Origin: Macrosoma leucophasiata
Taxonomy: Eukaryota > Arthropoda > Insecta > Lepidoptera > Hedylidae
Direction: 5' to 3'
DNA: 64,000 nucleotides
Assembly: GCA_036365455.1 (NCBI GenBank)
Contig: JAWQUS010000026.1
Location: forward strand, 10,372,001 to 10,436,000
Numbering within the stretch: position 1 is the stretch's first letter; every line of letters begins with the position of its first letter. The notes under the pieces are model-generated. The model did no database searches, was not told where the DNA came from, and worked only from the letters and a program-made list of their open reading frames with translations. Shown here piece by piece: positions 47,051 to 58,699 of this stretch. Both the position numbers and the translations under genes were made by a program.

Positions 47051-47176
47051 GCTGGGTTGCACTAGTGTAACATTTCACATGCTTCTTTAACTGAAACAAA
47101 TCTGTTAAAGTTAGAGAAGGATGTGAAATGTTACAATAACTTTAACTTTGACAAATAACTTGGTGCAACCCAGGCT
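47051..47176. mobile_element. Foldback MITE, 126 bp
   Basis: The ends GCTGGGTTGCAC and GTGCAACCCAGGCT are inverted. A second inner pair (GTAACATTTCACAT and ATGTGAAATGTTAC) is also inverted. TAGT flanks both sides. Confidence 0.75.
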
Positions 47177-47621
47177 TAGTGTTTAAGCTGACAGTTCATG
47201 GCTCTCTCAAGCGAGATTCTATTAGATATTACTTAATTATTACGACTTTTATTTGTTCATGTGTAGTAGGGATTTACAAGAACGAGCTCATTTTACGGAA
47301 CGAGTTCATCAAAGCGAACGAGTATGCCCATGCCTATGTCCTACCTCCCTTCACCCCGCCGGCTCCGTTGCTGACTGATTGCTTTTTTGTACTTTTTAGA
47401 GGATATGCAACTGGATTTGTTGAGGTCGCGCTTAAGGATAAATTGGTCGGTTTTGTTTTTTAGTGAACGGATTCGGCATACAAATTGGTAACTACTGGAC
47501 TTGGAATGTTTAGGTCGTTTTAAATATCACGACGACCGTCTTGACTCTAATTAATGTTGTTTTTAAAGATATAATCATGCAAAATAATAAGCATACATGG
47601 CTTGAAGTTGCGTGCGTTGTA

Positions 47622-47919
47622 GGTTTTTTTTTAATGTTATGAAAGTGGCAAACAATCACGCAGCTCACATTAATGTTAAGTGATGACTGCAGTCTATAGA
47701 CACCCACAGATAAACCAGATTTCAAAATGCAGATGCGTTACCACTCCTGGACTCCTGAGGCTTAAGGTGTTATGCCTCTGTGCCGGTAATTATAGGGCCA
47801 TACATTACCACCTAACCGGAATACGATAGTGCTGATCACTACCATTTAGCGGCAAGTATATTAGGTAATGCGGTGGTGCCTACGCCCGCGAGCTCCGTCA
47901 CTGGAGCTCTACCACCAGT
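47622..47919 (-). mobile_element. hpSINE, full length
   Basis: Complete minus-strand copy. A GGACTCCT duplication sits in the ACTCCTGAGGC block. Intact hairpin, ending TACCACCAGT. Confidence 0.9.
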
Positions 47920-48856
47920 AAAAGGTGTTTCCATTTAGATTTAATGTTTGGTTGTAAATTAATTGGTGCTCGTATAGGAATTAGGCTAGTCACGGAAAAT
48001 ATATGTTCTGAAAAATCTGCTGTAAACGGTTTGTTTATACCACGCTGACATGTTAATTGATTCATGAAATTATAAAGAGGTGCCATTGAGAAACACGTTA
48101 AGATTTAAGTGTTTCGCTTTCAATATCAAAACTAACAACTCAATTATGAGATTACTATGTTGAAATAAATAAACATAGTTTTTTTACGTGTATTTCTCTG
48201 ACGGGGTAGGCAGAGATGCGTGTAAAAACACGCATATACGATTTGTTTGTTATTTTTAAATTTCGTAAAGAAAAATGACATTGAATCGACACATTGTTGA
48301 ACTCGAAGGATTATTTTGGGTATCTTCTCCATTGGAATTAAAAATAACCCCGGGATTGAGCATTTAATCGACTCCCAATCTTGATGGGACCTCGGGCCTC
48401 GTAGAAGTGAGTCAGTTCAAAGTTTGACTTACGGATTTCACGCGACCTATATCGGGAAAAAAAATGTATTCAATCAAAACGTATTCGAGATAATCTCTCC
48501 CAACGTCCCTTTTTATATTCCGCGAGTGACGGTGACATACTTTTATTGCCGATCCAATTTCGCAGATAGAGTACACATTTGGAATTTATTAGCCTCTATC
48601 CTCTGTTCGGTCCTTGCTTTAATTTGTACGCGTCTTGTCTTATTTATTGCGCCCTCCTGCCCTTGTTTTGAAGGGTTTGTGTTACACGTGTTGATTTTTC
48701 AGGACAGTTCTAGATAATGCCAGGCAATGGTTATCATACTTAGCATATTATGACTCATCCCTACAAACATTTCTAGGCTTACAGGCGTTCCGATACTCGA
48801 AGGGTTCACTAGCTCTTGGACCATATTATTATCTAATCTGTGTGAGATGGTAACAG

Positions 48857-48995
48857 TTTTTTTTATGTAACTGAGGTTGCAAACAAGCTTGCTGTTCACA
48901 AGGATGTTAAGTGATAGATTACTGCAGCTTATAGACATCTATACAAAACCAGAAGTTAAGATGTGGATGCGTTGCTACCACTAACATCTAAGCTG
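48857..48995 (-). mobile_element. hpSINE, old 3' part
   Basis: ATGTAACTGAGGTTGCAAAC, GGATGTTAAGTGATAG and ATGTGGATGCGTTGC. Confidence 0.65.
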
Positions 48996-49225
48996 ATCTA
49001 TAATGGGATCATACCTACATATTATTATATTGCTTTTTTTGTGTTTTAATACATATTGGTCTAATGTGTGTCACATCTAGATATGTGCAGTGGAACGTAA
49101 ATAAGTCGTTAATAATTAGAAGGTGGTTTTACCTCACAATTTTGGTACAAAATGTTGGTGTTACAAAAATTTTTGATTATGTTGACAAAGGAACAAAGCA
49201 AATATATTCAGACATTAATCAGTTT

Positions 49226-49410
49226 TTAACCGAGTTCAGAAAACGAGAAGGTTCTCAATTCGGCCGGTATATATATATATATTTTTTTATGTATGTACGT
49301 GAATTTCGCCGAGATTTCTGGACCGATTTACGTAATTCTTCTTTTGTTTGATGCGGAATAGTTTCGAATTGGTCCCATAAAATTTTTATTCAGATAGGCC
49401 CATTAGTTTT
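49226..49410 (+). mobile_element. LINE 3' tail, family 5
   Basis: TTAACCGAGTTCAGAAAACGAG, AAGGTTCTCAATTCGGCCGG, then GACCGATTTACGTAATTC and CATTAGTTTTTA. Confidence 0.6.
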
Positions 49411-49776
49411 TATTTAATGAGCATTTTTTACTTACTTTCACCTCGAACTAAAGGAATAAGAATATACGGCGAGTTGTCATACAGTGCGTTGAATTCACTG
49501 ACGTCCTAGATAGTCCTAATGCGCATGACAACAAGATGACAACAAGTGACAATGACATATTTACTCATCGACGACACAACACAGCATATTAACTCCTTCG
49601 TGGATACTTTTTTTTCATTGATTTCGTATAGTCGTGTAATAATTTTGTATCGACACACCTCAACAATTTAAATTAGGTATCTAATTGTCACGAAGCTTAA
49701 AGATTCAGATTTTACAAATTTAACAGATGTGAACATTAATCTTATTGACAATGCAGCAATAAACTAAAAAGTATTA

Positions 49777-50197
49777 AATAAATATAACTACGTTAAGAAA
49801 AACCGACTTGAAAACTGAAAAGTAAAAAATAATAAAGATTTAATTGTAATTATATACTACCTATTATTTATATGTGCTATTTACTAATAGGTATGAAGTC
49901 GGTGCCAAACTTCACGCCTGTAATCCCGAAGGGGTTGGCAGAGGTAAATGCATGAATTCAAGCATACATGCAGACACCCACGATTCGCCGGTTACGTTTA
50001 GTTCAGTGTATTAATTTGCTCGTATTCATATTTAAGTTATTAAAATATAATTATTTGTTTAAGGCTTGGCACCGACATCAAACCTATTAGTAAATAGCAC
50101 ATATAAATAATAGGTAGTATATAATTACAATTAAATCTTTATTATTTTTTACTTTTCAGTTTTGAATTCGGTTTTTCTTAACGTAGTTATATTTATT
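49777..50197. repeat. 134-bp inverted repeat flanking a SINE fragment
   Basis: Left arm 49777-49910 and right arm 50064-50197 are reverse complements with about 5 mismatches and no indels (for example ACTGAAAAGTAAAAAATAAT and ACTACCTATTATTTATATGT in both). The 153-bp centre begins with the reversed 3' end of a tSINE-2 (CCCGAAGGGGTTGGCAGAGG, GATTCGCCGGTTACG, 49911-50010). It could be a DNA transposon with long terminal repeats that received a SINE, or an inverted duplication. Confidence 0.85.
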
Positions 50198-50484
50198 CTA
50201 TTTTAAGCTCATCATAAATAAGTGGTAGCATGTGATAATTGGACACTTAACCGTTTTGCATACAATGGTACGGCTGTTTACTATAGTGGTTAGGTTGAAT
50301 ATTAAAACACGATGTAGGTACAAGTGTGTCTTATTATAGTTGTTCACGCGCGGTTACCCGATGATTGGCATTTTCCCGAGATGTCGGCATTTATTACTCT
50401 GTATCGGGGGAAATCGGGAACGACTGTAATCATCAGGACGTTTCCTAAATTAGAATGTAATAGAAAGATTCTTTAGATATTTTT

Positions 50485-50761
50485 ACTAGTGGCAGAGCTA
50501 CAGTGACGGAGCTCGCGGGTGTAGGGACCACCCTAACATACTTGCCGCTAAATGGTAGTGTTCAGCACTATCGTGTTTCGGTCAGGTGGTAATGTACGGC
50601 TCTGTAATTTTCGGCACAGAGGCATCACACCTTAGACCTCAGGAGTGGTAACGCATCTGCATCTTGACCTTGGTCTTCGTGTAAGTTTCTATTGGCTGCA
50701 GTCATCACTTAACATCAATGTGAACTGCATGCTTGTTTGCCACTTCCATTACATAAAAAAA
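50485..50761 (+). mobile_element. hpSINE, full length
   Basis: From ACTAGTGGCAGAGCTACAGT to CCATTACATAAAAAAAA. Small deletion after ACCACC. Confidence 0.9.
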
Positions 50762-51317
50762 ACGATTAAATAAGATCGCTGCATTCGCATTAGAGCTAGT
50801 AAAGCTCTAGCTGCAGACCTAAAGCAGAGCCATCGCGCCGTTATATAAACTAGTCTGCAAAATTGTCGTGTTTAGCTCCACCGCATTGCAATAAGACTTC
50901 GGACTAAATCCAATTTTGAGGTGCATTTCTATAGGTTTCATTTTTTTCTTACTATTGTAGTTCACATTGATAATGATTAATGTGATTAATTAATATGGAG
51001 ACCGATATACGGTAAGTTCTGAGAAAACAAAGGTATGTTAGTTAAATCAGTATGTGCTCTGACAACCCTATGCACTTATCAAGAACTGGCTGCTTGACCA
51101 CATGCACACCCTATGCGGTTGTAATAAAGATTATATTGACTTTGGATAATCGGAGAGTTCTCTAACTTCTCTGAATAATTCCAACTACATAAACACCTCT
51201 TGTGTCAAGTTTTAACCTTCAATAAATCTGTCTATATTTTATTCATTGGCATTAGCAACAATGTAAACATATGAATGGAGTCATGTTGTTACTTCAAAAA
51301 TAAACTTGTAAAATGAT

Positions 51318-51603
51318 TTTTTTTTAATGTTATGGAAGTGGCAAACAGGCATGCAGTTCACATTGATGTTAAGTGAAGACTGCAGCCTATAGACACCCAC
51401 ACAAAGACCAAGGTCAAAATGCAGATGCGTTACCACTCCTGAGGCCTAAGGTGTTATGCCTTTGTGCCGGAAATTACAAGGCCGTACATTACCACCTGAC
51501 CGGAACACGATAGTGCTGAACACTACCATTTAGCGGCAAGTATATTAGGTAATGCGGTGGTGCCTACGCCCGCGAGCTCCGTCACTGGAGCTCTACCACC
51601 AGT
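51318..51603 (-). mobile_element. hpSINE, full length, near consensus
   Basis: Complete minus-strand copy with intact hairpin. AAAATG occurs directly outside both ends (left ...AAAATGA + T tract; right AGT|AAAAATG), a plausible target-site duplication. Confidence 0.92.
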
Positions 51604-51857
51604 AAAAATGTTACTGTGTTTGTTAGTTTGTTAAGAAGTTGCATTGAACTCGCGAAGTTTAAAATGTTGAACACATTTATAACTTAACGAATAAATGTGT
51701 TTTTTACCTATTAAGTGTTTTAGTGAAATTATAATTAATTTTAGTGACAGTCCAAATAACAAACATTGAGCAGGCATCATTCATAATATCTAACTAGGTA
51801 CTAGAAAATACGTATTAACAATTTTTAAAAAGTAATTTACTTGTATTTATTGTATTT

Positions 51858-52119
51858 ACTGGTGGTAGAGTTCCAAGTGCAGCAGCTCGAGGGCGTAAGC
51901 AACACCGCATTACATAACCTATCTGCCGCTAAATGATACTGTTCGACACTATCGTGTCCCGGTCAGATGGTAATGTGTGGCCCCGAAATAACTATCACAG
52001 CGAAATGACACCATAGTTCTCAGGGGTGGTAACGCATCTACATTTTGACCTCTGGTTTTTATGTAGATGTCTTTAGGCTGCAGTCATCACTTAACACCAA
52101 TGTGAGCTGTATGCTTGTT
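51858..52119 (+). mobile_element. hpSINE, full length, old class
   Basis: ACTGGTGGTAGAGTTCCAAG to GAGCTGTATGCTTGTTG, with the CTCTGGTTTTTATGTAGATG block. Confidence 0.8.
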
Positions 52120-52794
52120 GTACTGTTTTGGCGTAACGTTATAATTAATTTGGCGTAACGTTTTAATTTTTTTTTTTTAGTTAAACAGCAATGTAATTCA
52201 TAGTGCATTTGAAATTGATTGCCAGCGAGTTACGTAAAACGCCCTTTGAGCCCCTAAGCAAAGTCACAACACAATAAATCTGCTGTTTGCGTCGTAGAGG
52301 TCATAGTAAGCGTTTTTACACTAATTTAAGTTACACCAACAAGGTTGATCTATTCGCGTCAATACGGCGTGAACGTTTTTTAAATGATAATAATGATACC
52401 AATGGCGTAATTGTATGTAAGGCTATTTTATACGAACGGTTTTTTATATTACAATGTTTATTACTTGTAACATATAAAACATTTAACATTTCCTTAAAAC
52501 ATATTTTTATTATAAATATTATAATGCTGAAGGGATTTTCGGATTGACCGATTCCCATTTTGTTACTAAATAGGTATGGGTACATATTATTACAAAAAAA
52601 AATCAAAACGGGAACTCTAATCGCTAGAAATCAAACGAAAGTGTGAATGTTAAAATGCAGATAAAACCGCAGAGCGTAAGCGCAGTAAGGAAACTAAAGC
52701 GCTCATGTGAAGTTAAACCTATGGATTCACCTCATAAAATGCTTATGAACTTACTGTTTCGCTCGCCATTAGATGCAGAGCTCTGTGACGATGT

Positions 52795-53240
52795 CTCATA
52801 ACCTGCCCGACCCGGGTTCGATGCCCGGACGTGGGGGCTTTCATCGGGGATGCGGCCGCGGGTCCGACTACGGTCCGGGCTACGACCGCGCAATATCTGC
52901 GGGCGTTGCCACTGGAGTCACTGAAAACTCGACGCTGGGCGACGGAAGCCGCCGCAGCGACGCCACTTCGAGCCGTGACGACACCCCCGCCGCCGCAATA
53001 CCAACCGCCGCGGCACCGCTGTCATCGCGGCACCACCACACTTGGGCGCCTCCCAAGTGTGGTGGTGCCGTCTACTCCGTCGCTGCGCCGTAATCGGCGA
53101 CGCGGCGCTCACCACTGCGCCACCCAGACAAGATGCCGCTCTCATTACTATGGGAGCAGAAGATGCCGAGGCACGAGCCTCGAAGCCCATACCGCGCCGC
53201 GCGCTAGCGCGCGTGACGAATCAACGACGACATATATAAT
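52795..53240. other. GC-rich island with tRNA-like box and 19-bp palindrome
   Basis: Sharply GC-richer than its flanks. Near the start is CCCGGGTTCGATGCCCGG, a B-box-like T-arm sequence. On the minus strand GGTGGCGCAGTGGTGAGCGC (about 53105-53125) looks like an A-box region. The centre holds a perfect 19-bp inverted repeat (53028-53046 and 53052-53070, loop CGCCT). All frames are open by composition and give Arg/Ala/Pro-rich nonsense. It may be a GC-rich SINE or composite retroposon. I see no splice pair that would make it an exon. Confidence 0.5.
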
Positions 53241-53764
53241 GTGGATTGTTCATTTTCACCGAATTTTCTCATGAACATATTATTGTTCCTTACGATAATC
53301 CGTGTTGGATTATAAAGTTAGTTGGCAATCACAATAACCGTACGGTCGGAACTAGAAATGAGTTTCAGTTATGATAGTATCTTGTTAGAGCGTATTAGTG
53401 GTTATCGTGCATGTGGCTGTGTCCGAAGGTCTAAGGGCTAGCTCACACCGAAGCGGAATTATGTCGCGCGACTCATAAACGGGTGATGTTTTGTAATGCT
53501 GCTACTAAAGGTATCTTTTAAAATAGTAGTTAGTATAGTTACTATTAGGTTTATGAATTATAGTTTACATACTTTTTTAAAAGAATATATAATACTTTTG
53601 AAGGTGGTATTTAGACTGAGTGCTAATATTATTTATGTATATATATTATTACGAGAATAATGTCTTTCTTTATACATAATTGTTTCTCCATTACGGGGAA
53701 AGTAATCGATAAGTTTTCTCGTTGGTATCGAATAAAGAAATAATGTATATTGTTTATTATCGAA

Positions 53765-54404
53765 TGACTAAACAGATATACTGGAATATCACACCGCAGT
53801 CCTTATAATTCTCGCTTGAATTTCTTTAAAATGTTAACACTGTCGCATCGACGTAAGATGCATGATATTTTGTTTCTGTATAAAATATTAAACAATAAAG
53901 CTACTGGCGATCAATTACTTGATCGCATTTATTTCACAGTGCCTTATAGAGTGCCAAGGTTCCCTTTATTAAATACATTTTATGTCCCTCGAGTCAGAAC
54001 CAATATTGGTAAGAACTCTCCATTGAACAGAATGGTCAGCGAATACAACATGCTTAATAAGAAAACTGAGCTCGACATCTTCAGTATGTCTCTACCAACA
54101 TTAAAAAGTAGAGTGCTGGAGTCATTACATTGCATCTAGCTGCATAGCTGTAGGTGATTGCTATTCATCTTATTTAAAATTAAAATAGGCTAAATAGGTT
54201 TGATTTTCTTAGTTTTTAATTATTTTAAATGTAAATTTGATCTAGATTCTAATTTATCTAATTTTTGTGTTGCTTGATTTAATTGGAATGCTGTACATAC
54301 CTATAATAGGCATATGTATCAGACCAATGCTTCTATGATATATTTTGTAACTATTTGATGTACTATGCTGTTGGTGTGTCAATAAAAATAAATAAATATA
54401 CAAT
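53765..54404 (+). mobile_element. LINE, 5'-truncated, C-terminal coding end and 3' UTR
   Basis: The reading frame through 54139 encodes the region after the RT domain of CR1/jockey-like LINEs: SHRRKMHDILFLYKILNN, FTVPYRVPR, RTNIGKNSPLNRM, ELDIFSMSLPTLKSRV. It has no frameshift and ends at a stop, followed by ~260 bp of 3' UTR and an (AAATA)n tail. It is cut at the 5' side, as is usual for incomplete reverse transcription. Confidence 0.8.
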
Positions 54405-54645
54405 GCGAATGTGGATGGTTATGGTAGAGGCCTAGGAAGACTAAGACTGACCTATCATGACCAAATAAGTCGAGTACTGTCTGATGGTGGGGTTCAAAGT
54501 CTTAGGAATCTGCGTGCATGTATGAAGAGAATGATGAATGTAGATGAGGCACGGGCGGTGTGTCAGGACCGGGATATCTGAGGCTCCACACTCTCTGCCT
54601 AGGGCTCTCTGTTAGGGACCTGGCGTGAAGTTACACACACACATT
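54402..54645 (+). mobile_element. Non-LTR retroposon coding end, family E
   Basis: Open for 59 codons to TGA (54402-54581): GRLRLTYHDQISRVLSDGG, VQSLRNLRACMKRMMNVDEA, RAVCQDRDI. The 3' UTR ends GCGTGAAGTTACACACACAC. This C-terminal motif is common in lepidopteran LINEs. Related copies are at 21350 and 13636 (minus). Confidence 0.65.
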
Positions 54646-55795
54646 ATTATTTATTACTTTAATTGCTAGCTATAAATTTACAAAATTGAATATATCGTCT
54701 TAAATTTTTTTGCATTACGATTTGAAACATCGCCTCGCATTGGTGTGTGGTTGCCCTAAACAGAGCTTTGAAATTGATCATCACAACACATCTAACGACA
54801 GCACATGTGTGCCTTTAATGAAACGCTCGGCGTGTGGTGCGCCTACGCAATAATGTAATTTATTTAAAATAAACACGTCTACCTACTATGTTATCAGTTT
54901 CTGATTGAAACTTCATGTTAATTAGCATTGCAGTTGACAAAAAGTAATTTATGTTTTGCCGTATCAAATGCTTCACGCTTTATTGTTCGCGATTTCGTTC
55001 TTAGATCTACTCTTTAAGACTGGCATACGAAGTAGCCCATGTCCTTCAACAAGGTTCGAACTTAAAACTTCATCACAATCGGTTCAGTAGTTTAGTGGTG
55101 ATATAGTAACAGATAGACAGTCATATAAAATAGACGGGGTTACTCTTTTTTATTTATTTCAGAAAACAAACAGTTGATTTCACTTCCACAATATAATGCG
55201 TGATATAATTAATATTTACCTACAAACCCAACATTGAATATTTTAATGAGATAGCGGTAAAATATATTGTTTCAGAGGCAGACATTAATGAAATGCCAAA
55301 GCTACAGACATAGTATAACTATAGTTAACTGAAGATGAAAACGAGACAGATTTATAAAAAAAAATAAAACAAGTCGTCCTGGACTCAATTTTCAATTGGA
55401 GTAATCGACATGATTTATCAATTTATGAGTAGGCACAGTCAGCGATAGTTCAAGCTTACTATATGTATTCTATGTGTTTGTAATAAGAGCTATATTGCAA
55501 TGTTTTGTTGTAGGCAGTACTGTCGTTGACTGTACACCGTCGGTCGCGTCGTGGTTAGTTCTCTCTCACGCAATCTCAGCGTTCTTACATCGCAACCGCG
55601 TAATTTGGTTGCATCGAGGCAATATCCCGCGTAATCTAATAAAGCTTGGTCCGTGTGGGAATCTACTTGATTATGGTCCAGCCGAGATGGGTCGCGGAAG
55701 CGTTGGGAATCAACTGCATGATTGGTTTTGTTTGTTCAATCAGTTGTAGAGACTTTAAAGGAATATAACATGGGTAACTTATAGCCCCAATTACA
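54646..55795. other. Mostly unassigned intron
   Basis: An RTE-like scrap at 55020-55140 (CATCACAATCGGTTCAGTAG). The 91-codon frame at 55474-55749 has no domain, and its 3' end has no donor. Confidence 0.4.
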
Positions 55796-55801
55796 AATTT
55801 C

Positions 55802-56060
55802 ACTAGTGGCAGAGTTTCAGTGTAAAGATTCGATTCGTAGGCACCAACGCATTACCTAATCTATCTGCCGCCAAATGGTAGTGTTCAGCACTATCGTGTT
55901 GCGCTTAGTTAGTAATATATAACAACTAGGGTCTCAGGGCAACGCATCGGCATTTTGACCTCTGGTTTTTATGTAGGTGTCTACAGTATAGGCTGCAGTC
56001 ATCATTTCATATCAATGTGAACTGCCTGCTTGTTTGCCACCTTCGAAACATTAAAAAAAA
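55802..56060 (+). mobile_element. hpSINE, full length, old class
   Basis: ACTAGTGGCAGAGTTTCAGT to TTCGAAACATTAAAAAAAA. The middle is shortened. It lies 333 bp upstream of the exon at 56393. Confidence 0.8.
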
Positions 56061-56392
56061 CATGTGTGTGAGGACGCCCTCCCCACTCCCCTCCAATCTT
56101 TTGGTGTGGAGGGTGCCTTATGCGGCTATTTCATTGGTAAAAAAATGCATTTGATCTCTGTTGAGATAAGTAAATATTTATGAGCTTTTATCGAAAATCC
56201 ATTAATTATAAAAAAAATGTTTAAATAAGCGTTACTTTAGTCGTAGGCTTTACTGCGCTTCCTAATTTATCTGGCTGGCAGTGATAGTTAATGTTAAGTA
56301 CAACCTAACGTGTTTCGTTCAGATGTACAATATCGTTTTGAAGCTCAATCCTTTATCAATTTTATTTTTACACTTTAATCTTTTGTCACCAG

Positions 56393-56484
56393 GTCACCCG
56401 TCGCGGCGCGAGAGCGAGTTCAAGAAACCCGCGCACGCGCCGCAAAATGGACGCGTACATCACCGCCCTTACGCCTACGCCAAG
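56393..56484 (+). CDS. lilli: Second internal exon of the lilli-like gene
   Basis: A 92-bp GC-rich island starts after a pyrimidine tract and CACCAG (ends 56392) and stops at a consensus donor GTAAGT (56485-56490). The exon at 7785-7917 ends in phase 1, and this one opens with the two bases needed to complete that codon (T|GT, Cys). It then reads 30 codons: HPSRRESEFKKPAHAPQNGR followed by VHHRPYAYAK. It ends in phase 0. The basic, proline- and histidine-rich composition suits the disordered region that follows the N-terminal homology box in AFF/Lilliputian proteins, and EFKKP...NGR resembles what I remember of insect Lilliputian proteins. Direct splicing to the first exon removes a 48,475-bp intron. 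A skipped exon between them cannot be excluded, and the junction Cys would need checking. Confidence 0.68.
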
Positions 56485-56582
56485 GTAAGTCACTTATTTC
56501 TGAGTTTTTCGAATTGATTAAAATAGATATACTATATAGAAGTGCAGATCCTAGACAAAGAGGAAGGGGACATCGATTGCAA

Positions 56583-56664
56583 TACCATTTGGTGGCAGAT
56601 AGATTAGGTAATGCGGTGGTGACTTTGCCCTCGAGCTCCTACACTGGAACTCTATCACCAGTAT
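56583..56664 (-). mobile_element. hpSINE, old 5' fragment
   Basis: CAGATAGATTAGGTAATGCGG to GGAACTCTATCACCAGT. Confidence 0.65.
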
Positions 56665-57855
56665 TGTAGGAAACCTTATTATCCTCGAGCCTATCAGCTA
56701 GTTTTCAACAAACAATAGAGTAAAAAAATCGGTGGAAGCTCTGAAAATAGCTAGGTATTTTTCGTATTAATTCTGTTTCATTCCGGCGCTGATCGCCGTT
56801 AAACTGTACCATATCAATAAGTTGTCGTTGAATCGCGGAAATATCCTGTCATGTACACTCTGCATTTTCTATTTGAGCCGTTCGCAGTGTATTCCGAAAA
56901 TTGGCGTGTATCGCGATATATTTCGAACGGCATCGTTTATGGCGGTATATTGAACAAGGTTAATTTGTTGTTTTTTTTAATTAAAACCTTTTTAGCATCC
57001 TATTTATTTATTTACGGATTACCAACACAAGGTACAGTGGGTGCATCTAAAAATTATACACTGCATCAATATGAACTTATTCAACTGTTCTTGTACTTAT
57101 AGGTAACCACAGCATGCCATATGTTACAAAATAGTGAAACGAAAAAAAATGCACAAAAAAATAGATAATAGGTAGACAAAATTATATAAGATTTTTTTCA
57201 ACTGCTACATATTTTAGATATATTCAGTATACTAAAAACTACTACTACTACTACTATATTTGTGATTTAAAAGTCGATGAAACGAAAAAGCGACTTTAAA
57301 AAGAGATAGACACATAAATTCATAATATTTAACGTGGGAGAAAATGAGATAGGAAGCACTATACAGAGTTTTTTATGAAAGTTTTTGAAGGTTTTACTTC
57401 TACCACGTCTGAATTGCACACGTGTGTTTTCTGGTCAGTGGAAGGTATATTATTTCTTTTAAAATGCGGTGTGAATGTTTGTTTCGTCAATAAAATAAAT
57501 AATTCAACTAATAGATAGCTTTTAAAATCTTAAACTTCATTATTTTGATACTAAATTAAAGCAGCATTAACATATTTTTTTTTCGATCATGTCGGTAAAA
57601 CCAGTTCCTAATAACATAATAGGTATGTTAATGAATTTAAATAAATCTTTGAAATTATTCTAGTTTTCTTAAACAATTAAAAGAGTATTCATTTTATTCC
57701 GCATTCACGAAACCAGTTCCTATCGTTATGTGTATCTGATTTTGAATTAGAAGGCGTCGGGATATTCAAATTTAGCGAAATACAGATTAGTGCCAAACAC
57801 GGAAGAGTGAGAGGAGGATGTAGTTATGCTGTTCTACAATAGGCTGAAACTAAAA
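56665..57855. other. No recognised feature
   Basis: AT-rich intron with a (CTA)n run at 57238-57255. The frame at 56851-57102 has no support. Confidence 0.45.
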
Positions 57856-57857
57856 AA

Positions 57858-58345
57858 GGCGTCGGTACATTGACGACCTCATCGCCCTATAGTGTAGGAG
57901 AATTCTTCCGCTAGTGCAGTCAGTGATCCGAGCAATATGGCAGTAAAAATAACAACGCGGGGTAGGCAGCTGCGCCCCGCGATAAAACTACCATCACTGC
58001 GATCGCTAATCCGCCTGCCAAGCGTGTTGATTATATCATATTCCTAATGACGCACAACACTGCTGTGGGCACAGATAACCTCCAATAGATACCGCATTCA
58101 GGGCAACCGACGCTCACAACACATTAGTGCATTTTGCTAGCATAGAACGCAATGCTCGAAATCGCGACGCTGCCTGACAGCCAATCACAGTGCTTTAGTT
58201 ACGTCTCCCGCAACCCCCGCGTGCCTCAAAGAACGGTGAACACGGTCCGAACAAATATTCACTAATGCGGTATCTATTATCTGTGGCTATGGGGGTCTTT
58301 GGATGAAGGCTATGTCCAGGAGAAGACGTCTTTCGGCTGTAGTGA
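57858..58345 (+). repeat. Repeat family C, split by a MITE
   Basis: GGCGTCGGTACATTGACGAC, TTCTTCCGCTAGTGCAGTCAG, GATAAAACTACCATCACTGCG, then after the insert GGGGGTCTTTGGATGAAGGC and a GTAGTGATGAG end. Confidence 0.75.
58070..58285. mobile_element. hAT-type MITE, 216 bp, with 8-bp target duplication
   Basis: The ends are CACAGATAA and TTATCTGTG, with ATAGATACCGCATT also inverted just inside. It is flanked by GCTGTGGG (58062-58069) and GCTATGGG (58286-58293). The related family C copy at 41770 reads straight through this point (ATCGTGGGCGTCTTTGG), so it serves as an empty site. Confidence 0.85.
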
Positions 58346-58389
58346 TGAGTTTGAATTATATCATTAAATCAAACTATCACATCATACTT

Positions 58390-58650
58390 TCTCGAAACAT
58401 TTCCCGTTTTAAATAAAGTAAACGGGAATGTTAAAATAAATTTGTTTGCACTATAAAAACGTCATTTCGGTCCATTGGCCCACTTGGCTAGTTATTCAGT
58501 ACGGAACTAGCGCCACAAAAGAGCCCAGCAAGGTGCAGCGACGTCATCACTTAAACATAACTGGGTATTGGATTTCTGAAAGGATTTTGAATATTCTACG
58601 TGTAGCGGTCGAGATTGAGTAGCTCGCTGGATGGCGCTTCACTTCTAGGT
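58390..58650 (+). repeat. Three-copy local repeat, copy 1
   Basis: GTCCATTGGCCCACTTGGCTAG, GCGCCACAAAAGAG, CAGCGACGTCATCACTT and CTGAAAGGATTTTGAATATTC. The same order is seen at 58988 and 59399. Confidence 0.8.
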
Positions 58651-58699
58651 ACTGTAATCTGTGGTTACTTGGCAACATTATTTAATAATAAATAATAAT

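Larger units (their letters stand above)
7918..56392 (+). other. Large intron of the lilli-like gene
   Basis: It is bounded by GTGAGT at 7918 and CACCAG ending at 56392. If the two exons are consecutive the intron is 48,475 bp, and most of what can be recognised in it is transposable elements on both strands. No other GC-rich segment with paired splice sites and a sustained frame was found by eye. Intronic enhancers would be expected in a gene of this type but cannot be recognised from one sequence. Confidence 0.6.

Noticed and set aside
52773..53274. Overlapping open frames of 90-147 codons in the GC-rich island
   Set aside because: All frames on both strands are open because stop codons are rare in GC-rich DNA. 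The products are low-complexity Arg/Ala/Pro and lack splice sites.
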